Source: Bartonella sp. M0177 (lineage in GTDB: Bacteria; Pseudomonadota; Alphaproteobacteria; Rhizobiales; Rhizobiaceae). From it: a stretch of 64,000 bases of DNA. Of the stretch, positions 8,714 to 18,464 are shown one piece after another. The stretch is taken from positions 1,860,001 to 1,924,000 of the forward strand of contig NZ_JACFOY010000001.1 of assembly GCF_016102285.1 (NCBI RefSeq). Reading direction: 5' to 3'. Position 1 is the first letter of the stretch. Each line of letters opens with the position of its first letter. Both the position numbers and the translations under genes were made by a program. The notes beneath the pieces were generated by a model. The model worked only from the letters and a program-made list of their open reading frames with translations. It was not told where the DNA came from and did no database searches.

Positions 8714-9285
8714 TCAGAATGCGAGATTATGATCTCACATTGGAAAATGCTTGAGTTTACTTTTCCTCTTTGTCATTACGCCCATAGAGATGCGATTTGC
8801 TGGTCGCAGATGTTTCACCTCTTCCCGCATTTTTTTACTCTCATCATTGGCTGCAATTTCATCTCTACAGAAAATGAGCTCGGCCCCCGATATCATGCAA
8901 CCAGAGTCTGAATGGATGTAGAAATCAGCGGTTTTTAGCCGCCTGTTGTCGGGTTATTTATGATTTCATTATCTTAGAACCGGATATCAAACTGAATTCC
9001 CGACCGGGTTTTTGCTTTAACAATACTGTCAACTCCTCCGGTGCCGGTATTGATCTCGCTTTGGTCACCAGCTTTCATATAAAGCAGTGCCATTTTGACC
9101 GGAACGCCAAAAATAACCGGCACGCTCAAGAAAATTCGGAACCGGTTTCCATATTACTTACCCGCACCACGCAATGAGGGATGCGCAAATAGATGCTTTT
9201 CTGTTAAGAGCTTCGCCCGGAACCATTATGGTCTATTCCGGCTCGACTACCTTGAGCCTAGACTTCCACACATAGATATTCGAGC
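8714..9285. other. Intergenic region, no gene seen
   Basis: About 570 bp between the lipoprotein cluster and the end of the gabD-like gene. Only the tandem repeat at 9254-9308 stands out; no supported reading frame. Confidence 0.4.
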
Positions 9286-9308
9286 CTAGACTTCCACACA
9301 CAGATATT
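9254..9308. repeat. 27-bp tandem duplication spanning the gabD stop codon
   Basis: Two nearly identical 27-bp copies, 9254-9280 and 9282-9308, each beginning GAGCCTAGACTTCCACACA and ending AGATATT. The right copy encodes the last residues of the dehydrogenase (YLCVEV and stop on the minus strand); the left copy is a duplicate lying just beyond the stop. Confidence 0.85.
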
Positions 9309-10764
9309 TAAGCTCCGTATAGTCATCCAGACTGAAATGTGACCCTTCGCGTCCTATGCCTGATTGTTTAATGCCTCCGAAAGGTGCCGTTTCTGTTGAA
9401 ATAGCACCGGTATTAATTCCGACCATGCCATATTCAAGTGCTTCGGCGACACGTATTATTTTCGAGTAATCCCTGGAATAAAAGTAGGCTGCAAGACCGA
9501 ATTCGGTATTATTAGCCGCTGCAATGACTTCTTCCACTGTGTTAAACTTGAAAATGGGTGCCAAGGGACCAAAGGTTTCTTCCCTTGCGACTTTCATATT
9601 TGATGTGATGCCGGTCAGAAGTGTGGGAGCAAAAAAGTGACCTGTTTCCTCCAATCTGTTTCCTCCCGTGACCAGAGTGGCACCTTTTTCCATAGCATCC
9701 TTCAGGTGCTCTTCCACCTTTTCCAGCGCTTTATCTGTAATGAGCGGTCCGATCGTCACATTCACGCTAAAACCGTTACCGACTTTGAAGGCGGCAATGC
9801 GCTCACCGAGCTTTTTCACAAATTCATCATGCACATTCTTCTGGACATAAAGCCGGTTGGCGCAGACACAGGTCTGACCGGCATTGCGAAACTTTGAAAC
9901 AATCGCCCCTTCAACTGCTTTATCGATGTCGGCATCGTCAAAAACGATAAAAGGTGCATTGCCACCGAGTTCAAGGCTCATTTTCTTGATCTGGTCGGAA
10001 CATTGACGCATCAAAATACGGCCTACATTGGTAGAACCGGTAAAACTGACTTTGCGCACTTTTTCATTATTGCAAATTTCCTGACCGATTTCCGCACTTT
10101 TTGTTCCAAGAACGAGATTGATGAGGCCTTTGGGAAAACCGGCCATTTCTGCCAGTTTTACAAGTGCAATGGCAGTCAATGGTGTTTCCGCCGCTGGCTT
10201 TGCAACGACACTGCAACCGACAGCCAATGCCGGCGCAATTTTTCGCGTTAGCATAGCTGCGGGGAAATTCCATGGCGTGATAATTCCGACAACACCTACC
10301 GGTTGACGGATGACAATGATACGTTTGTCTTTGCTAAAAGGGGGAATTGTTTCGCCATAAAGCCGTTTGGCCTCTTCGGCAAACCATTCGATATAGGATG
10401 CCGCATAATTGACTTCGCCTTTGGCCTCCAGAAGCGGCTTGCCCATTTCAAGCGTCATAATGGCAGCCACAGCATCCCTGTTTGCGATAAGAAGATCATG
10501 CCATTTGCGTAAGAGCCGGCTTCGTTCGGCCGAAGTTCTTTCAGCCCATTCTTTTTGCGCCTCGAACGCTGCTTGAATAGCCGCCGATGTTTCTTCTTTC
10601 CCCATATCCGGCAATGTGGCGAGAATTTCACCATCGGCAGGATTATCAACGTCGAAATGACCGTGCGAGCCGGTTTTGACCCAGACTCCGTCAATGAAGC
10701 CCGCATCCTCGAGTAATTTTTCGAAATTGGTTACATGTTTTTTCAAAATCTCTTTCAAAACCAT
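9286..10764 (-). CDS. gabD: NAD(P)-dependent succinate-semialdehyde dehydrogenase
   Basis: 492-residue cytoplasmic aldehyde dehydrogenase. Key residues are in place: N166 in PWNF, K189 in VVAKP, E265 in LELGGNAP, nucleophile C299 in NAGQTCVCANR, and the downstream EETFGPLAP. The GabD-type features (MTLEMGKPLLEAKGEV, RNAGQTCVC, FGGIKQSGIGREGS) favour succinate semialdehyde as substrate and succinate as product. It is the last gene of the leftward operon, 33 bp after the ABC ATPase gene. In the trigonelline pathway this activity (TgnE) finishes the route by feeding succinate into the TCA cycle, which fits the neighbours. Confidence 0.9.
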   Translation of the reverse strand: MVLKEILKKHVTNFEKLLEDAGFIDGVWVKTGSHGHFDVDNPADGEILATLPDMGKEETSAAIQAAFEAQKEWAERTSAERSRLLRKWHDLLIANRDAVAAIMTLEMGKPLLEAKGEVNYAASYIEWFAEEAKRLYGETIPPFSKDKRIIVIRQPVGVVGIITPWNFPAAMLTRKIAPALAVGCSVVAKPAAETPLTAIALVKLAEMAGFPKGLINLVLGTKSAEIGQEICNNEKVRKVSFTGSTNVGRILMRQCSDQIKKMSLELGGNAPFIVFDDADIDKAVEGAIVSKFRNAGQTCVCANRLYVQKNVHDEFVKKLGERIAAFKVGNGFSVNVTIGPLITDKALEKVEEHLKDAMEKGATLVTGGNRLEETGHFFAPTLLTGITSNMKVAREETFGPLAPIFKFNTVEEVIAAANNTEFGLAAYFYSRDYSKIIRVAEALEYGMVGINTGAISTETAPFGGIKQSGIGREGSHFSLDDYTELKYLCVEV

Positions 10765-10797
10765 GGTCGCAACTATCTTTTCTCTGTTGTGAAATAT

Positions 10798-11886
10798 CTA
10801 TTCTTCGTTAAAAACACGGGCATTGGATGCTTCAAAAGCAAGATAAACTTTTTTATCAAGAGCCAATTTTGCAATGGCCGGATCCCCAAAAGAAAGACGC
10901 ACTGCAATTGGCTGACCGGCGTTTGTTTTCGTCGCAACATGGACGTTGTTACCAAGAAAATTGATGTCTTTGATAATGACTTCCAGAACGGTATCGCTTG
11001 TAGCCGTTTCATGAAGCGTTATCCTTTCGGGGCGCAACATCAAGGTAGCTTTGGCTCCGGCTGTGACATTATTATGGGCAGGCACATTCTCGATTACTGA
11101 ATCGCCACAGCGGATTGTCGCCAGACCTTCTTTATGCTCAAGAATTTCACAAGCAATAAAATCACTATCGCCAATGAATTCTGCAACAAACCGTGTTGCC
11201 GGATCGGCATAAAGCTCCTGCCCCGTGCCGACCTGATCAATACGGCCTTGTGAGAAAACGGAAATACGGTCGGAAAGGCGCAAAGCTTCTTCCTGATCAT
11301 GGGTCACATAGAGGATGGTCACCTCTGTCTGATGATGGATGCGGCGGATTTCGTACTGGATTTCTTCCCGCAGTTTTTTATCAAGCGCCGAAAGCGGCTC
11401 ATCCATCAACAGAACCGGTGGATCATAGGCAAGTGCGCGGGCGAGCGCGACACGTTGTTGCTGACCGCCGGACATTTGCGAAGGCCGGCGATCTTCGAAA
11501 CCTTCAAGGCGAACCAATTTCAGCATTTGGCGCACTTTTTCGGTTATTTCGGCTTTTGGACGCTTGCGCACTTTAAGCGGAAAAGCAATGTTTTCACCCA
11601 CTGTCAAATTGGGAAACAATGTGTAACGTTGGAACACCATACCGACATTACGTTTATTGGATGGCGTCGAAAGCAAGCTCTGACCATTAATCTTGATATC
11701 TCCGCGGGTTGGATTTTCAAAACCGGCAAGAATATAAAGGGTCGTGCTTTTGCCTGAACCGGATGGTCCAAGAAAGGTCATAAACTCACCTTTATCGATA
11801 TTCAAATCGACATTATGAACGGCAACAACAGAGCCATATTCCTTGCGGATATTTTCAATCTTCAAGAACGGTTCAGTCATTTTCAT
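10798..11886 (-). CDS. ABC importer ATPase, PotA-like
   Basis: 362 residues. Walker A GPSGSGKST, Q-loop FQRYTLFPNLTV, signature MSGGQQQRVALARAL, Walker B VLLMDEPLSALD, H-loop THDQEEAL, then a C-terminal TOBE-type regulatory domain (about 240-355). This is the spermidine/putrescine/iron/phosphonate-like importer class. It overlaps the upstream permease gene by 14 bp, indicating translational coupling. Substrate is not deducible from the ATPase itself; from context, trigonelline or a related quaternary pyridine is likely. Confidence 0.92.
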   Translation of the reverse strand: MKMTEPFLKIENIRKEYGSVVAVHNVDLNIDKGEFMTFLGPSGSGKSTTLYILAGFENPTRGDIKINGQSLLSTPSNKRNVGMVFQRYTLFPNLTVGENIAFPLKVRKRPKAEITEKVRQMLKLVRLEGFEDRRPSQMSGGQQQRVALARALAYDPPVLLMDEPLSALDKKLREEIQYEIRRIHHQTEVTILYVTHDQEEALRLSDRISVFSQGRIDQVGTGQELYADPATRFVAEFIGDSDFIACEILEHKEGLATIRCGDSVIENVPAHNNVTAGAKATLMLRPERITLHETATSDTVLEVIIKDINFLGNNVHVATKTNAGQPIAVRLSFGDPAIAKLALDKKVYLAFEASNARVFNEE

Positions 11887-12676
11887 TTCCTTTACGTAAA
11901 AGCGCGAAAAACAGCATCAAAACCAATGTGATCAAAATTAACATTGTAGAGGCTGCGGCGATAACCGGTGTCAGACTTTGACCCAAGGTTGCCCAAATCT
12001 TGACCGGCAATGTCTGGAGGGTCGGGCTTGCCTGAAAAATAGCGACAACCACTTCATCCCATGATGTCAAAAACGAGAAAATGGCAGCCGAAAATATACC
12101 GGGCATAATGGCAGGAACTGTAATTTGTAAACGTGCCTGCCATTGGCTGGCGCCACATAAGACAGCAGCATCTTCTATCGACTTGTCGAATCCTTCCAGA
12201 ACTGTTGTGATGGATAATACCGAAAATGGCAGTGCAAGGATTAGATGGCCGATAACAAAACCGAAAAACGTACCATTAAATCCGAGCTTCAAGGAGAAAG
12301 CGTAAAGCGCGACGGCCAGAATAATAACGGGCATAATCATTGGCGTCAAAAAGAAAGTTCTTACCACCTCTCGCCCTTTGAACTGGCCGCGAACAAGACC
12401 GAATGAAGAAATAAGTCCAAGGCCTACCGATAAAATCGTAACGACAACAGCAATCTTGAAACTGGTCCATGCAGATGTAAGCCAGCGTGGATCACTGAAT
12501 AATTCGACATACCAGTGCGTTGTCCAACCGGGTGGCGGAAAGATCAGCCATTGGGAAGAGCCAAAAGACAAAGCCACAATGAAAATAATAGGCAGTAACA
12601 AAAAGGCTGAAACGATAATGAGAATTATAACCAATATATAACGCCACCAGCCAAGTTTGTTGAAATTAAGTAACAT
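11873..12676 (-). CDS. ABC importer permease, PotC-like
   Basis: 267 residues with about six membrane segments and the EAA loop (EDAAVLCGASQWQARLQITVPA region), typical of binding-protein-dependent permeases of the PotC type. Overlaps the ATPase gene by 14 bp and follows the other permease by 9 bp, so the four importer genes form one block inside the catabolic operon. Inner-membrane translocation channel for the substrate captured by the binding protein at 13645-14655. Confidence 0.9.
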   Translation of the reverse strand: MLLNFNKLGWWRYILVIILIIVSAFLLLPIIFIVALSFGSSQWLIFPPPGWTTHWYVELFSDPRWLTSAWTSFKIAVVVTILSVGLGLISSFGLVRGQFKGREVVRTFFLTPMIMPVIILAVALYAFSLKLGFNGTFFGFVIGHLILALPFSVLSITTVLEGFDKSIEDAAVLCGASQWQARLQITVPAIMPGIFSAAIFSFLTSWDEVVVAIFQASPTLQTLPVKIWATLGQSLTPVIAAASTMLILITLVLMLFFALLRKGNEND

Positions 12677-12685
12677 GGCCGCCTC

Positions 12686-13534
12686 CTACTTTTTAACATT
12701 CAGTAGTTTGAATTGGATGGTGTAGAGTATCAAAGTAACTACCATCAACACGAACGCAGCTGCGCCACCCATGCCCCAATTAAGCAGCGACTGGACAAAC
12801 TGCGCGATCATTTGTGCCACCATCATATTTGCAGCGCCGCCGAGCAATGCCGGTGTGACGAAATAACCGAGTGACATAACAAACACCATCAGCGCACCGG
12901 CAGCCATTCCGGGAGCCGATAAAGGCAACAGAATACGCCATAAAGCTTGTGTGCGTGACGCGCCGCATAGCGAGGCGGCCTGCAAAATGAAAGGATCGAT
13001 CTTTTTCAAAGTGCTATGCAACGGCAAAACTATAAAAGGCAACATGATATAGGTCATGCCGATGATAACGCCTGTCAGATTGTTGATGAGCGGTAATGGC
13101 CGATGAATAAGACCAATGCCCATCAACACCTTGTTTATCAGGCCGGTTTGCTGGAGTAAGATCATCCATGCATAGGTTCTCGTCAAAAGATTTGTCCACA
13201 TGGACAACAGCATGATTCCGAAAAAAATCTGTGCCCAACGCTGCGGCATGATAGCAAGCCCCCAAGCCACCGGAAAACCGACGACAAGAGATATGACGGT
13301 AACGACACCGGAAACAATGAAAGTATTCAGAAAGACTCTTAAATAATTCGTCGATCCCAGTAGCGCTTCGTAATTTTGCAATCCAGGTTCAGGCTCCATG
13401 ACACTGCGCAATAAAAGACCGAGCAGCGGAATAATGAAGAAGATGACTAGAAGTGCAATGGCCGGTATGACAAGACCGATATGACTGGCCTTCCAGCGTT
13501 GGGATAAAGTCAGTTGGTCATTGACTGTTTGCAT
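12686..13534 (-). CDS. ABC importer permease, PotB-like
   Basis: 282 residues, about six membrane segments; EAA loop with AASLCGASRTQALWRILLPL near residue 180. PotB-type partner of the PotC-like permease immediately downstream (9-bp gap). About 110 bp separate it from the binding-protein gene upstream, long enough for a processing site, but no clear hairpin is seen. Confidence 0.9.
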   Translation of the reverse strand: MQTVNDQLTLSQRWKASHIGLVIPAIALLVIFFIIPLLGLLLRSVMEPEPGLQNYEALLGSTNYLRVFLNTFIVSGVVTVISLVVGFPVAWGLAIMPQRWAQIFFGIMLLSMWTNLLTRTYAWMILLQQTGLINKVLMGIGLIHRPLPLINNLTGVIIGMTYIMLPFIVLPLHSTLKKIDPFILQAASLCGASRTQALWRILLPLSAPGMAAGALMVFVMSLGYFVTPALLGGAANMMVAQMIAQFVQSLLNWGMGGAAAFVLMVVTLILYTIQFKLLNVKK

Positions 13535-13644
13535 TGAATTAACCTCCCCTTTTCGTCCCCTCCTCCGGAACGAAACTAGACCATGATATTCTGAAATTGG
13601 AAAATACGAACCCTATCTTCAGGTCGGCATTCCCCTATGACAGT

Positions 13645-14655
13645 TTATTTTGCCTGCCATGCATACCAGCGTTTACCGATTTCTTCACGATTGCTTGCCC
13701 AATATTGCATGTTCAGATTGACCTGACTTTCGCTGTGTCTATCCGGCATATTGTCGAGCAGTTCGGGAGCCATATATTTTTCTGAATCGAGATTAATGGG
13801 TGCAAAACCTGTTTCCGTTGCCATTGTGGCCTGCCCCTCGGGTGAAACGGCAGTGGCCAGAAACTTCATGGCCAAATCTTTCTTTTTATTGCCTTTGAGA
13901 ACAACAAGTTGATCGGAAGCCGTCAAATTCTGCTGCCATGAAATCTTGGCATTGATACCGGTACGTTGCAAAATGGTCATGCGCCCATTCCAGATCAAAC
14001 CATAGGGTGTCTCACCCGATGCAATCAATTGCTGGCTTTGCGCTCCGCCCTGCCACCAGACGATATAGTCTTTTATAGTATCCAATTTTTTGTAAGCCCG
14101 ATCCAAATCGAGTGGATAGAGTTCATCCGGTTTGACACCGTCAGCGAGCAATGCCGCTTCGAGAACACCGGGAGCCGACCATTGATACAAGGTACGTTTT
14201 CCGGGGAATTTATCGACATCAAAAAAATCCGCCAACGTCTCCGGACAGGCTGGTGCTGCATCGGCATTGCACCCGATCACAAAAGAATAATAAAAACTAC
14301 CAACCGAATAATCTGTAACAAAACGGGGATCCAGACGTGTTTTATCAACAATTGAAAAATCGATCGGTTCAAGCCATCCCTTGTTTGCTGCATAAATTGC
14401 AAAATCTGCTTCTACATCGACAACATCCCATGAAATATTGCCGGATTCGATCATCGCCTGCAATTTTCCATAGTCGGTCGGTCCATCCTGCAATACAGCC
14501 GATTTGGTTGCCGTGGTGAAACGTTCCGCCCAAGCTTTATATTGACCGTCCTGTGTCGTTCCCCCCCATGCGGTAAAAACAATATTTTCGGAATGAGCCG
14601 TATTTGCGCCCCATAAAAAAGCCGAACATATAAATGCCAAATATAGTTTTTTCAT
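13645..14655 (-). CDS. Periplasmic substrate-binding protein, PotD/PotF-like
   Basis: 336 residues with a cleavable signal peptide (about 1-22, ending AHS). The mature part starts IVFTAWGGTTQDGQYKAW, typical of the polyamine/iron-type extracellular binding proteins, and later has WDVVDVEADF, YGLIWNGRM and the family's C-terminal helices. It delivers substrate to the permeases downstream. Its place between NIPSNAP/oxygenase genes and the permeases argues that its ligand is the operon's catabolic substrate, probably trigonelline rather than a polyamine; this is inference. Confidence 0.88.
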   Translation of the reverse strand: MKKLYLAFICSAFLWGANTAHSENIVFTAWGGTTQDGQYKAWAERFTTATKSAVLQDGPTDYGKLQAMIESGNISWDVVDVEADFAIYAANKGWLEPIDFSIVDKTRLDPRFVTDYSVGSFYYSFVIGCNADAAPACPETLADFFDVDKFPGKRTLYQWSAPGVLEAALLADGVKPDELYPLDLDRAYKKLDTIKDYIVWWQGGAQSQQLIASGETPYGLIWNGRMTILQRTGINAKISWQQNLTASDQLVVLKGNKKKDLAMKFLATAVSPEGQATMATETGFAPINLDSEKYMAPELLDNMPDRHSESQVNLNMQYWASNREEIGKRWYAWQAK

Positions 14656-14695
14656 CTGCTCCTCCCTGCTGTTTTCTATTTTTACCGTTTGTGTC

Positions 14696-15010
14696 CTATG
14701 GAAGCGGTGAAAAATCGGCCGCTTTCATGATCTTGTTTTCTGCACTAATGATAAAATCTTTGAAAGCGCCCAGACATTTTTGCCAGGCAGGATCCTTTAT
14801 CAATTTGGCGCGACGAACCTCCCGTTCATCGAGACTTGCATAGGCCCATATATGGACGATCTGGTTGATTGGACCGATTTCACCATAATAATAGCCGACG
14901 AGATTTCCCAGATAGCGCTTTTGAATTTCGATCCCTTCTTCCCCGATAATCTTCAAATATTGAGGTACGGTACCATTTTTGAGCTGATAGGTGCGTATTT
15001 CGATATACAT
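14696..15010 (-). CDS. NIPSNAP-family protein
   Basis: 104 residues forming a ferredoxin-like alpha/beta-barrel domain: MYIEIRTYQLKNGTVPQYL at the start, then GYYYGEIGPINQIVHIWAY and the ERE/RRAKL helix, the standard NIPSNAP pattern. Such proteins are dimeric and often accompany oxygenase or heterocycle-degradation genes without known chemistry. It lies 4 bp after the dehydrogenase gene, so it is certainly co-transcribed. Role in the pathway is unknown; a hydrolase/isomerase helper or protection against a reactive intermediate are possibilities. Confidence 0.82.
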   Translation of the reverse strand: MYIEIRTYQLKNGTVPQYLKIIGEEGIEIQKRYLGNLVGYYYGEIGPINQIVHIWAYASLDEREVRRAKLIKDPAWQKCLGAFKDFIISAENKIMKAADFSPLP

Positions 15011-15014
15011 CGTT

Positions 15015-16478
15015 TCACCTCATCACAAAGGGATCGGGTATCGGGGCATCGGACGTTCTCACCCAGACTGTTTTTGTGGTCGTGTAATCCAGTGCTGCTT
15101 CAATTCCACCTTCACGGCCATGACCGGAAACACCATAACCTCCAAAAGGTGCAATCGGTGAAACAGCACGATAGGTATTGACCCACACGATACCGGAATG
15201 GATTGCATCGATCATACGATGGGCCAAACTGAGCCGATTGGTGAAGACACCGGAAGCCAAGCCGAATTCGGTGTCATTTGCGAGATTGACTGCCTCTTCC
15301 TCTGTTTCAAAAGAAACCACCGAAAGAACCGGTCCGAAAAATTCGTTAACCAGCGAAGGAGAGTCGATGCCGTCACAGTCGAGGATTGTCGGTAGATAAT
15401 AATAGCCGGTTTCTTTCGCCCTTTTACCACCTGTTATCAACTTGGCTCCCGCCTTGATTGAATCGGCAACCAATTTCTCGATACGTTCGAGTTGACGTTT
15501 TGTAGCCAAAGGCCCGATTTCGGTTCCCATATCCTGCGGGTTTCCGATAACGATCTTTTCCGCTTTCTCTTTCAAACGCTTCAAAAATTCGTCCTTGATA
15601 GAGCGCTGGATTAAAAGACGTGAACCGGCAACACAACTTTGGCCGGTTGCGGCAAATACAGCAGCAACTTGCGTGTTGACCGCACTTTCAATATCGGCGT
15701 CTTCAAAAACAATAAAAGGTGATTTTCCTCCCAGTTCGAGGGAAGTCGATGCGAGGTTGTTGGCAGAATTGCGGATAATATGGCGCGCTGTTTCTGTACC
15801 GCCGGTAAAGGCAATATGGGCAATATCGGGATGAGAGCTCAAAACGGCGCCGCAATCCTTGCCATTGCCGGTGATGATATTGACAACGCCTTTGGGAAAA
15901 CCGGCTTCATGAACAAGACGTGCAAAAGCCAAAAGCGGCGTCGGTCCATCTTCCGAAGCTTTGACGACAACCGTACAACCGGCAGCAAGTGCCGGACCGA
16001 TTTTAACCGCAGATAGAAAAAGCTGGCTGTTCCATGGAATAATCAAGGCGACAACACCGATTGGCTCACGCTTCAATATAACCTGCATTTCCGTTTTATC
16101 TATCGGCAGAACCGCACCTTCGATTTTATCGGCAAGACCGGCATAATAACGATAATAATCGGCAACATAAGCAATCTGGCTTGATGTTTCGCGAATGATC
16201 TTACCGGTATCGGCTGTCTCCAGCCGCGCCAATTCGGATGCGTTCTTTTCAACGAGATCGGCAAGTTTATATAAAAGCTTGCCACGCTGCGTCGCATTAA
16301 GATTTCTCCAGGAAGGATCGTGAAAGGCTTTTTTGGCGGCAGCAACAGCCCTGTTGACATCGTTTTCCCGTGCTTCGGCAATTTCGACCCATGGCTGTCC
16401 GGTTGCCGGATCGAGGCTTTTGAAACTAGCCTCGCCCCGCACGAACTCACCATCAATATAGGATTCAAAATATTCCAT
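15015..16478 (-). CDS. tgnC: Aldehyde dehydrogenase, likely TgnC-type lactol/hydroxybutyrolactone dehydrogenase
   Basis: 487 residues of the aldehyde dehydrogenase superfamily: PWNSQ with the conserved Asn, VVVKASE, E in LELGGKSP, nucleophile Cys in ATGQSCVAGS, and NEFFGPVLSV. Its start overlaps the stop of the oxygenase gene (TAATG), so expression is coupled to it. In the known trigonelline route this position is filled by the dehydrogenase that oxidises the ring-opened hydroxybutyrolactone intermediate to the corresponding succinate. That match is by gene context and family; a betaine-aldehyde or hydroxymuconic semialdehyde dehydrogenase cannot be excluded from sequence alone. Confidence 0.72.
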   Translation of the reverse strand: MEYFESYIDGEFVRGEASFKSLDPATGQPWVEIAEARENDVNRAVAAAKKAFHDPSWRNLNATQRGKLLYKLADLVEKNASELARLETADTGKIIRETSSQIAYVADYYRYYAGLADKIEGAVLPIDKTEMQVILKREPIGVVALIIPWNSQLFLSAVKIGPALAAGCTVVVKASEDGPTPLLAFARLVHEAGFPKGVVNIITGNGKDCGAVLSSHPDIAHIAFTGGTETARHIIRNSANNLASTSLELGGKSPFIVFEDADIESAVNTQVAAVFAATGQSCVAGSRLLIQRSIKDEFLKRLKEKAEKIVIGNPQDMGTEIGPLATKRQLERIEKLVADSIKAGAKLITGGKRAKETGYYYLPTILDCDGIDSPSLVNEFFGPVLSVVSFETEEEAVNLANDTEFGLASGVFTNRLSLAHRMIDAIHSGIVWVNTYRAVSPIAPFGGYGVSGHGREGGIEAALDYTTTKTVWVRTSDAPIPDPFVMR

Positions 16479-17518
16479 TATTGTGCTCCAAAAGCGGGGA
16501 TGACATCCTTTATAAAACGCTCCAAAGAAGCTTTTTTGCGTTCAAAAGTCATTCCGCTATCGATCCAGAAGGAATATTCGTCAAATCCGAGTTTTTCATA
16601 ATTCTTCAGTTTTGCGATAACCTCGTCGGCTGTACCGATTGAAAGATTATTCAGCATAACCTCCGGTGCAACCATGGTATTCTGCGCCATATCTTCTTCT
16701 GTGAGCGGGTCTACCAGTCCCTGATGAATCGGGCTTTTGTTCTTTGCCCATGCCAGAAAATAATTGTAATACCGGCTCAGTTCTTTAGCCGCTTGCTGTT
16801 TGTCGGCATCACCATCGGCAACGTAAGTGTGCTGAAGAAGCATGATTTTCGATTTATTGTCCGGATATTTTTCCTGCGCTGCACGGAAACGCCCCATCAG
16901 ATTCCGGACTTCTTCATCACCATTCCACAAAGCCAGACATTGAACATTGCAACCATTTGCAACAGCAAATTCATGACTATTCGGGTCACGAGCGGCAATC
17001 CAGAGTGGTGGATGTGGCTGCTGCAGAGGTTTCGGAGAAGAGGTGGTCGACGGAAACTTCCAGAACTCGCCATTATGGGTATAATCACCGATCCAGAGTT
17101 TCTTGATAGCCGGTATCATTTCACGCAATTTCTGACCGGCAGTCCATGCATCAAGTCCGGGGCTCAAGCGTTCATATTCGAAATTATAAGCACCACGTGC
17201 AATACCGACTTCCAGACGCCCGTTCACCATATGGTCTGCGGCAGCCACTTCCCCCGCCACCCTGATCGGATGCCAGAAAGGTGCGATAATCGTTCCTGTT
17301 CCAAGCCGGACATTCTTTGTCACATGGGACAAATCAACCAGATATAACAACGGGTTTGGTGAAATCGTAAAATTCATACCATGGTGTTCACCAGTCCAGA
17401 TTGTAGAAAAACCGCCAGCATCTGCAATTTTACAAAGCTCGACATATTCGTGATAAAGTTCTTCATCGGTTGGACCAGCGACAAGACGTTCCATATGAAT
17501 AAAAAGAGAGAATTTCAT
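16478..17518 (-). CDS. tgnA: Luciferase-like flavin-dependent monooxygenase, likely trigonelline oxygenase component
   Basis: 346 residues of the bacterial luciferase-like (LLM) fold. Diagnostic stretches: MKFSLFIHMER, FSTIWTGEHHG, GTGTIIAPFWHPIRVAGE, NGRLEVGIARGAYNFE, HPPLWIAARDPNSHEFA and SIGTADEVIAKL. It needs reduced flavin, which the adjacent reductase (3 bp upstream) would supply. Several of these stretches resemble the oxygenase that opens the pyridinium ring of trigonelline in Acinetobacter baylyi ADP1 as I remember it. The neighbouring reductase, dehydrogenase, hydrolase and SSADH complete that same route, so trigonelline is the best substrate proposal. Confidence 0.72.
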   Translation of the reverse strand: MKFSLFIHMERLVAGPTDEELYHEYVELCKIADAGGFSTIWTGEHHGMNFTISPNPLLYLVDLSHVTKNVRLGTGTIIAPFWHPIRVAGEVAAADHMVNGRLEVGIARGAYNFEYERLSPGLDAWTAGQKLREMIPAIKKLWIGDYTHNGEFWKFPSTTSSPKPLQQPHPPLWIAARDPNSHEFAVANGCNVQCLALWNGDEEVRNLMGRFRAAQEKYPDNKSKIMLLQHTYVADGDADKQQAAKELSRYYNYFLAWAKNKSPIHQGLVDPLTEEDMAQNTMVAPEVMLNNLSIGTADEVIAKLKNYEKLGFDEYSFWIDSGMTFERKKASLERFIKDVIPAFGAQ

Positions 17519-17521
17519 TTT

Positions 17522-18454
17522 TTATACCTTTCGCGAAACAGGGTGAATTGAACCGGTGTGTTCGTTACCAAAATAAACAGTGAAGTTTCCGATTTTACTT
17601 TCGCCAATGTAGCGCTTGATCACATCGGCAGTGGCTGAAGAGACCAGTTTGTCAAAGGGAATTTCGTCAAACGAAAATAGCTGCCCCTCTTTGGGAGAAC
17701 CGCCTTCCATCAGAGCACGATAAACAATGTGTTGCTGGCCGCTACCTCGATTTTCATAAATCGAATAGGGAAAGCCCACATCCACGACACAACCGGAAAG
17801 ATTACGTAAATAATCTTGTAAGTCTTTCACTGCATCGTCGGTTTGTGGCGTTGTTTCCGGCAACGTCCATTGTCCGTTTTCTGTTTTCAGCAAATAAAGG
17901 GCGCCATGGGTCTCGGTAACAGCCGCGATTTTGACCGTACCGTTGGCAGCAGCGGCTGCTACGGCTTTGCCTGCCAATGATGATGTAACATAGCGACCAC
18001 GCGCATAACCAAGACCGCTTGCAGCCGAATTGGTAAAAGCGATAACACGTCCCAACAGAATTAAATGGTCACCGGCTTCGATGCTCTTTTCCAAAAGGCA
18101 AGTAAAACTCGCAGCAACATGATTGATAATCGGCACATCGAATTCGCTCTTATGCCATTCAACTTGCGAAAATCTGTCTTCAACAGGACGAGCAAATGTA
18201 TTGGATACAGCTATCTGGTCCTCTGAAAGAATATTTATTCCAAAATGTTGTGCATTGGCAAAATTATCATAATTACGAGAGCTTTTGGCAATACACACCG
18301 CAAGAAGAGGTGGCTCAAGAGAAACCGAAGAAAAAGAATTGGCAGTAAAACCGACCGGAGAACCGTCTTTCGCCACAGCGGTTACAACAGTCACACCCGT
18401 CATAAAGGCTCCAAATGCATCGCGCAACGCGCGCAGGTCAATACCTTCTTCCAT
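17522..18454 (-). CDS. tgnB: Flavin reductase with C-terminal Nudix-like domain, likely TgnB
   Basis: 310 residues. Residues about 5-165 form the HpaC/FMN-binding split-barrel reductase (LRDAFGAFMTGVTVVTA, GFTANSFSSVSLEPPLLAVCIA, NAQHFGINIL, FARPVEDRF, GDHLILLGRV). Residues about 175-310 form an extra domain beginning VKIAAVTETHGALYLLKTEN that resembles a Nudix fold but lacks a recognisable Nudix box, so it may be regulatory or binding only. It uses NADH to deliver reduced flavin to the oxygenase encoded 3 bp downstream. The fusion is unusual compared with stand-alone reductases of about 165-180 residues. Confidence 0.75.
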   Translation of the reverse strand: MEEGIDLRALRDAFGAFMTGVTVVTAVAKDGSPVGFTANSFSSVSLEPPLLAVCIAKSSRNYDNFANAQHFGINILSEDQIAVSNTFARPVEDRFSQVEWHKSEFDVPIINHVAASFTCLLEKSIEAGDHLILLGRVIAFTNSAASGLGYARGRYVTSSLAGKAVAAAAANGTVKIAAVTETHGALYLLKTENGQWTLPETTPQTDDAVKDLQDYLRNLSGCVVDVGFPYSIYENRGSGQQHIVYRALMEGGSPKEGQLFSFDEIPFDKLVSSATADVIKRYIGESKIGNFTVYFGNEHTGSIHPVSRKV

Positions 18455-18464
18455 TTATTCCTCC

